A stretch of 10,816 nucleotides of DNA from the NCBI GenBank assembly GCA_009780445.1, contig WRAA01000051.1, positions 1 through 10,816 of the forward strand, in the 5' to 3' direction. Shown here in pieces: positions 6,861 through 10,816 of this stretch. Each line of letters starts with the position of its first letter. Position 1 is the first letter of the stretch. Under the pieces are notes generated by a model that saw only the letters and a program-made list of their open reading frames with translations, was not told the DNA's origin and ran no database searches. The position numbers and the translations under genes are program-made. The stretch is from Defluviitaleaceae bacterium. Its GTDB lineage: Bacteria; Bacillota; Clostridia; Lachnospirales; WRAA01.

Positions 6861-8652
6861 AACGAACAAATTTACGCTGAACGATTGGATATCACTGGTG
6901 TACCTCACCATTGCCGTGGGCATCGTTCCGCTTATCGTGCGGGTGGCTCTCGTCGGCGTACCCGCTGCGGAGCAGGAGGCCTTCGGCTTCCCCCCGCAGA
7001 TGGTGGACGTGTTTGTGTACAACAAGAGCGCGGTGCTGATAGTGTCCACCATTGCGGCTCTTGCGGTCTACTTGCTGTTCTATACGGGCAAGAACGGCGT
7101 ATTCACTGATCTGCGCGCGCTTGCGGCCTTTCCCAAGGGCAGAGTGCTGGCCGGGCTTCACGTAAAGCTGGCCTTGCTGCTCTGCGTGTTGTACGCGCTG
7201 TCGGCGGTATTCAGCGACTACCGCGAAATTGTGTTACGAGGCGCGACAAGCCGTTTTGAAGGCCTGCCTGTGCTGATCGCCTACGTTGTTGTGTTCTTCG
7301 CGGCGGTAAGCTTCTGCCGTGCGCACTCGCGGCTGATGCTGGCCGTGGCGGCGGTTTCGGCGGCGGTGATCGGCGTGTTGTCGCTCGGGCAGATGGCCGG
7401 CAGGGACTTCTTCCTTACGCCCGGTGGGGCGCGGCTGGCCTTCGGGCAGTTTTACGAGCCGGGCGGCACGTTTACTGCGGAGTTCACCATGGCCTATGCC
7501 AGCCTCTACAACCCCAACTACCTGGGGGCGTTCGCGGCTATGATGATTCCCGTGTTCGTGTTCGGCGCGGCGGCGTTTGGCCGGCGGTCTGTGTGGTGCT
7601 ACGCCTTGGCCGCGCTTGCGGCTGTGATGCTTGCGTCCTTGATCGGCTCCGGCAGCAGCGGCGCGTTGTTTGCGTTTAGCGCGGGCGCGGTGGTGGCGTT
7701 TGGGCTTACGGCGGCGTACTTCCTGCGCAAGGGCTTCACAAAACGCGCGGTTATCGGCCTTGCGGCGGTTCTTGCGGCGGCGGCGGCCGTTTCGGCCATC
7801 CCCACGGTGAACTACAACATCATCCGGATGGTGCAGAGGTTCGGCCAAGGCACGGCGATCCAATACAACTTCTTCCGCGATATCGCCATCGGCGACGGCT
7901 TTGTGTCGGTGGAAACACGCTACGGAGATCTGCGATTGAACTCCCGCGGCGGTGCGGACACATACCTAAGCTTTAACGGCGAGATCCAACACGGCTCCGA
8001 TACGCAAACCAACGGCGTTCGGGAGCAAACCTTCAGCGTGCCGTACATCGGCCATGTGTCCACGTTTTCGGGCGGCGGCGTCATCGTGCTGGTTGTGCGG
8101 CAGTCTACGATACCCCTGTTTGTCACGCCGGAGGGTCGGTTCTATGTGATGGGCGCGTCCGGCGAATTTATCGACATAAACGTTCCCGTGCCGGCGATTG
8201 GTTTCGCGGGGCACGAGACCTTCGGCAGCTCCCGCGGATACATATGGTCCCGCACCATACCCGTGATGCTGGCCGCGCCGCTCCTGGGCTACGGGCCGGA
8301 CGCGTTCGCCTTCGCCTTTCCGCAGCACGACATCCCGGGCAAGGCTCTGTTCTTCGACAACCCTTCCATAATCGTAGACAAGCCGCACAACATATTCTTC
8401 CAGTATGCCGTGAACACGGGGATGCTGTCCGCATTGATCCTCGCGGGGCTTATCGCCCTGTTCGGCCTGCGCGCCGTACACAGGATCTTCACGGATACGG
8501 CGCAGGATAATGCTCTGCTGTTCATGCGCATAGGCTTGGTGTCGGCCGTGTTCATATTCATGGTGTCCGGCATGTCCACCGACAGCAATGTCAATACTTC
8601 GCCCGTGTTCTGGGGTCTGCTGGGAATGGGCTACGGACTGATACACGAATAA
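6853..8652 (+). CDS. O-antigen ligase/polymerase-like (Wzy_C/WaaL family) membrane protein
   Basis: A 599-residue polytopic membrane protein of the O-antigen ligase/polymerase superfamily, which joins lipid-linked glycans to an acceptor or to one another outside the cytoplasmic membrane. About twelve hydrophobic segments can be seen, near 13-34, 56-77, 103-120, 137-155, 161-181, 222-241, 247-266, 268-290, 297-317, 515-538, 555-573 and 582-596. Family marks are NPNYLGAFAAMMIP (220-233), R461-x3-W465 followed by PLLGYGPDAF (476-485), and DKPHNIFFQYAVNTGMLS (509-526) with H512 as the likely key histidine. It is longer than the usual 400-450 residues, because the extracytoplasmic loop (about 320-465) holds an extra beta-rich part. 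The frame is open upstream, but the ATG at 6853 has GAGGTGG six bases before it and overlaps the epimerase stop by eight bases, implying coupling. Whether it ligates, polymerises or glycosylates protein cannot be told from sequence. Confidence 0.85.
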   Translation: MRETNKFTLNDWISLVYLTIAVGIVPLIVRVALVGVPAAEQEAFGFPPQMVDVFVYNKSAVLIVSTIAALAVYLLFYTGKNGVFTDLRALAAFPKGRVLAGLHVKLALLLCVLYALSAVFSDYREIVLRGATSRFEGLPVLIAYVVVFFAAVSFCRAHSRLMLAVAAVSAAVIGVLSLGQMAGRDFFLTPGGARLAFGQFYEPGGTFTAEFTMAYASLYNPNYLGAFAAMMIPVFVFGAAAFGRRSVWCYALAALAAVMLASLIGSGSSGALFAFSAGAVVAFGLTAAYFLRKGFTKRAVIGLAAVLAAAAAVSAIPTVNYNIIRMVQRFGQGTAIQYNFFRDIAIGDGFVSVETRYGDLRLNSRGGADTYLSFNGEIQHGSDTQTNGVREQTFSVPYIGHVSTFSGGGVIVLVVRQSTIPLFVTPEGRFYVMGASGEFIDINVPVPAIGFAGHETFGSSRGYIWSRTIPVMLAAPLLGYGPDAFAFAFPQHDIPGKALFFDNPSIIVDKPHNIFFQYAVNTGMLSALILAGLIALFGLRAVHRIFTDTAQDNALLFMRIGLVSAVFIFMVSGMSTDSNVNTSPVFWGLLGMGYGLIHE

Positions 8653-8684
8653 GAACCTGTACTCCATAATTGGAGTACAGGTTC
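8653..8684 (+). other. Perfect 14-bp hairpin between the ligase-like and dehydratase genes
   Basis: GAACCTGTACTCCA (8653-8666) pairs perfectly with TGGAGTACAGGTTC (8671-8684) around a TAAT loop. It begins on the base after the TAA of the ligase-like gene and ends four bases before the AAGAGG ribosome binding site of the next gene. No T run follows on either strand, so it is not a standard intrinsic terminator. It could protect or process the mRNA, lower translation of the next gene, or act as a leaky attenuator. Confidence 0.85.
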
Positions 8685-8700
8685 CAGAAGAGGTCTGATA

Positions 8701-10617
8701 ATGTTTCGTTATACGCGTGACAGGCTGGGAAAGATAATATTGTACATGGCGACGGACTGCGTGATGGTGGTGCTGTCCTTGGCCGTGGCTACGTCTCTGT
8801 GGTTTGAGGGCACGGTGCCGGGCAGCCACGCCATCGGCGCACCCGAAGGCGCGTGGGTGCTTTTCGGTGTGCTTGCGGGTGCGGCGGCGGTTATCTGTCT
8901 GGCTGTATCCTGGGCGTTTAGCCTCTACAACAATCTGTGGAAGTACGCCAGCATCGACGAGATCTTCAAGATCTTCCTGGCCTCCGTTTTAATCTTCCTG
9001 CTGATATTCGCCTTCAACTCCGCCGTGCTGGAAGAGAACCGCGACGTTATCTTCGCGCGCAGGCTGTTCTTCCTGGCGTGGCTGATGTTCTTTGTGCTGT
9101 TCACATTTTCGCGCTTCGGCTACCGCGCGGTCAAGCGGCTGTTTGTGTACATGGGGCATGTTATGTCGTCCAAGGCCGGCCTGCGCCGCGTGATGGTGGT
9201 GGGCGCAGGTTTCGCGGGTTACGGCGTGGTGCGCGGTATGCTCACGCAGAAGATCCGCGACAAGATCCCCGTGATCATCGTAGACGACGACGACGGCAAG
9301 AACAACACCAACTTGTTGGGCGTGCGCGTGCTGTCGCAGATAGACCGCATCGCCGAACTCTGCGCTAAGTATCACGTGGACGAAATCATCATCACCAAGC
9401 ACCCGGACAGCAAGGACGGGCTTCGCAAGCTGGTTTCCCAGTGTACGCTGACGGAATGCACCGTGAAGATTCTGCCGCCCATGTCGGAAGTTGGCGAGGA
9501 CGGCAGCATTGTATCCGGCGGCAAGGGTGCGCCGACCCTGCGGGATCTGAACGTGTCGGACCTGCTCTTCCGCGAGGAAGTCACTCTGGACGTAAAGAAC
9601 ATCCGCGACTATCTTGCGGGGCGCGTTGTGATGGTGACGGGCGGCGGCGGGTCCATCGGCTCCGAGCTGTGCCGCCAGATATCGGCCTTCGCGCCGGAGC
9701 ATCTCATAATCTTTGATAACTATGAACACGACGCATACATGCTGAAACACGAACTTGTACGTGCCTACGGCGATAAACTGCGGTGCAGCATACGCATCGG
9801 CTCTGTGCAGGACATCCCGCGGCTGGACCAAGTGTTCACCGAGTACAGGCCGCAGGTGATCTTCCACGCCGCGGCGCACAAGCACGGCCCCCTTATGGAG
9901 GAGAACCCCGGCGAAGCCGTGAAGAACAACGTATTCGGCGCGGCGAACGTGCTGGAGGCCGCACACCGCTTCGGCGCGCAGAAGTTCGTCCTGCTTTCCA
10001 CCGACAAGGCCGTGAACCCCACCAGTGTTATGGGCGCGACAAAGCGCATCACCGAGATAATGATGCAGGACATGGCGCGGGTGTCGAACACTAAGTTTAT
10101 GGCGGTGCGCTTCGGCAATGTGCTGGGCAGCAAGGGCAGCATCCTGCCGCTGTTCCGCGAACAGATCGACCTTGGCGGCCCGATAACCGTCACGCACCCG
10201 GACATCGAGCGGTACTTCATGACGATACCCGAGGCCGTGGGGCTTGTGCTACAGGCCGCGGGGCTTGGCAAGACCGGGCGCATATTTGTGCTGGACATGG
10301 GCAAGCCTGTGCGTATCGACGATCTTGCGCGCAACTTCGTCAGGCTGTCCGGCCTGCGCCTTGGGCGCGACATCTCCATCGAATACACCGGCCTGCGGGC
10401 GGGCGAAAAGCTCACCGAAGAGCTGTTCACCGACGAAGAACAGGCCGGGATGCAGATGACATGCCACAAGAAGATCTTCGTAACAAAGCCCAGCGAACAC
10501 GACAGCAAGCAGCTCCGTGCCGACCTGGAACTGCTGCGCGGCGCGGTAGGCCACGGGCAAAACGAACTGCGCGAGGCCATACGGCGTATCGTGCCGAATT
10601 ATAGCCATTCGACTTGA
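8701..10617 (+). CDS. Membrane-bound nucleotide-sugar 4,6-dehydratase (FlaA1/WbpM/PglF/CapD type)
   Basis: A 638-residue inner-membrane enzyme. It probably converts UDP-N-acetylglucosamine to its 4-keto-6-deoxy form, the first step towards sugars such as bacillosamine or N-acetylquinovosamine/fucosamine. Four hydrophobic segments (about 12-33, 51-74, 88-108, 122-139) anchor the N-terminus. A first Rossmann domain follows (VVGAGFAGYG, about 166-175, CoA-binding-like), then the short-chain dehydrogenase domain with GGGGSIG (314-320) for NAD. The catalytic residues are of the long UDP-GlcNAc dehydratase type: T434-D435-K436, then M444 in place of the usual Tyr and K448 (MGATKR). The D-K-(8)-M spacing is that of PglF. 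The length fits the long membrane members (roughly 590-665). The ATG at 8701 has AAGAGG (8688-8693) seven bases upstream. It follows the ligase-like gene by 48 bases holding a hairpin. Its last five codons and stop lie inside the left arm of the repeat element at 10599-10814, so the native C-terminus may have been replaced. Confidence 0.95.
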   Translation: MFRYTRDRLGKIILYMATDCVMVVLSLAVATSLWFEGTVPGSHAIGAPEGAWVLFGVLAGAAAVICLAVSWAFSLYNNLWKYASIDEIFKIFLASVLIFLLIFAFNSAVLEENRDVIFARRLFFLAWLMFFVLFTFSRFGYRAVKRLFVYMGHVMSSKAGLRRVMVVGAGFAGYGVVRGMLTQKIRDKIPVIIVDDDDGKNNTNLLGVRVLSQIDRIAELCAKYHVDEIIITKHPDSKDGLRKLVSQCTLTECTVKILPPMSEVGEDGSIVSGGKGAPTLRDLNVSDLLFREEVTLDVKNIRDYLAGRVVMVTGGGGSIGSELCRQISAFAPEHLIIFDNYEHDAYMLKHELVRAYGDKLRCSIRIGSVQDIPRLDQVFTEYRPQVIFHAAAHKHGPLMEENPGEAVKNNVFGAANVLEAAHRFGAQKFVLLSTDKAVNPTSVMGATKRITEIMMQDMARVSNTKFMAVRFGNVLGSKGSILPLFREQIDLGGPITVTHPDIERYFMTIPEAVGLVLQAAGLGKTGRIFVLDMGKPVRIDDLARNFVRLSGLRLGRDISIEYTGLRAGEKLTEELFTDEEQAGMQMTCHKKIFVTKPSEHDSKQLRADLELLRGAVGHGQNELREAIRRIVPNYSHST

Positions 10618-10672
10618 AAACACTCCAAGCAAACGCAGGATTTTTGCGCAAGTGCTAGGAATGAGGGACGAC

Positions 10673-10691
10673 GCGTACCCGCAGGGTACGC
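10673..10691. repeat. Internal hairpin of the MITE-like element (8-bp stem)
   Basis: GCGTACCC (10673-10680) and GGGTACGC (10684-10691) are perfect inverted copies around a GCA loop. No T run follows. Confidence 0.8.
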
Positions 10692-10695
10692 TAGA

Positions 10696-10726
10696 ATGCT
10701 GTGTGCCGTTGGCACACGTCCAGCAT
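10696..10726. repeat. Second internal hairpin of the MITE-like element
   Basis: GTGTGCC (10701-10707) pairs with GGCACAC (10711-10717) around GTT. The stem can be extended by ATGCT (10696-10700) with AGCAT (10722-10726), leaving a bulge of four bases (10718-10721) on the right side. Confidence 0.75.
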
Positions 10727-10816
10727 CCGGAGCGTCAGCGCAGGAAAAAAATGACGACGCAATTGCGCAAAAAGACAAGTTTGATTGGAGTGTTTTCAAG
10801 TTGAATGGCTATAAAG

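Larger units (their letters stand above)
10599..10814. mobile_element. 216-bp MITE-like element with 36-bp terminal inverted repeats
   Basis: The left arm 10599-10634 (starting TTATAGCCATTC) and right arm 10779-10814 (ending GAATGGCTATAA) are inverted copies, 34 of 36 bases identical. One of the two differences is a G-U-compatible pair. Inside them, TTTTTGCGCAA (10641-10651) pairs with TTGCGCAAAAA (10763-10773), followed by three more pairs after one mismatch. The centre has two small hairpins. The size, the long terminal repeats, the TATA-containing ends and the absence of a convincing gene fit a miniature inverted-repeat transposable element, perhaps moved by an IS630/Tc1-type enzyme that targets TA. 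The window ends two bases after the right arm, so a target duplication cannot be judged. As RNA it would fold into one long structure and could also end or shield the dehydratase mRNA. Confidence 0.75.

Noticed and set aside
8989..10197. 402-residue minus-strand reading frame opposite the dehydratase.
   Set aside because: Its sequence is rich in His, Arg and Ala, as expected for the complement of a GC-rich gene, and the plus-strand dehydratase is unmistakable. Other long opposite-strand frames at 1061-1738, 2567-3265 and 7966-8829 were rejected for the same reason.
10673..10750. Internal hairpins of the right-edge element as an intrinsic terminator of the dehydratase operon.
   Set aside because: No T run follows either hairpin on the plus strand; only A runs are present (10745-10751 and 10769-10773). 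Some termination by the whole folded element remains possible.
8669..10791. Shared 8-mer ATTGGAGT between the hairpin at 8653-8684 and the right arm of the repeat element, as a sign of common origin.
   Set aside because: Eight bases are too few, and flanking bases do not align; chance is sufficient.
10599..10799. 66-residue minus-strand reading frame running through the repeat element.
   Set aside because: It only reads through the inverted repeats and hairpins, has no ribosome binding site that I can see, and shows no protein motif. An element-encoded peptide is not excluded but not supported.
10599..10816. CRISPR array at the right edge.
   Set aside because: The repeats are inverted, not regularly spaced direct repeats, and no cas gene is present.

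Overview
The window looks like a chromosomal piece of a flagellated, GC-rich, anaerobe-type Bacillota, probably a clostridial lineage. I infer this from the zinc-type HIT protein, the layout of the flagellin/FliS cluster and the style of the ribosome binding sites. No rRNA, tRNA, phage or plasmid gene is present to fix the taxonomy, so it stays tentative. Every strand switch and gap is accounted for. There are two divergent transcription units and one repeat element, and essentially no gene-free stretch over 300 bases.

Left block, minus strand, read from 5853 down to 68: flagellin, then a giant 1097-residue FliK-like protein, a 63-residue protein of unknown function, the flagellin chaperone FliS, and a HIT-domain nucleotide hydrolase. 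Gaps are 14 and 1 bases, then a 4-base ATGA overlap, then 21 bases. Each gene has a clear AGGAG-type ribosome binding site, so this is very probably one operon that makes and handles the filament subunit. The odd member is the FliK-like protein. It has a FliK-type C-terminal domain, is far longer than ordinary FliK, sits between flagellin and fliS instead of in a hook/basal-body operon, and carries a recurring G-x3-T-x2-N motif.

Middle, 5854-6023: a divergent intergenic region. The plus strand carries a good housekeeping promoter (TTGGCA, 18 bases, TATAAT with an upstream TG). The minus strand has only a weak flagellar-sigma-like candidate for flagellin.

Right block, plus strand, 6024-10617: a DapF-family epimerase/racemase that keeps both catalytic cysteines but has lost residues used for diaminopimelate; an O-antigen ligase/polymerase-like membrane protein overlapping it by 8 bases; a perfect 14-bp hairpin; and a membrane-bound UDP-sugar 4,6-dehydratase of the FlaA1/WbpM/PglF type. 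Together this suggests a surface polysaccharide or glycan locus. Its deoxy-sugar product could in principle also supply flagellar glycosylation, but nothing in the sequence proves that.

Right edge, 10599-10814: a 216-bp element with 36-bp terminal inverted repeats (34 of 36 identical), a second inner pair of inverted repeats and two small internal hairpins. It has the build of a miniature inverted-repeat element. Its left end supplies the last five codons and the stop of the dehydratase gene.
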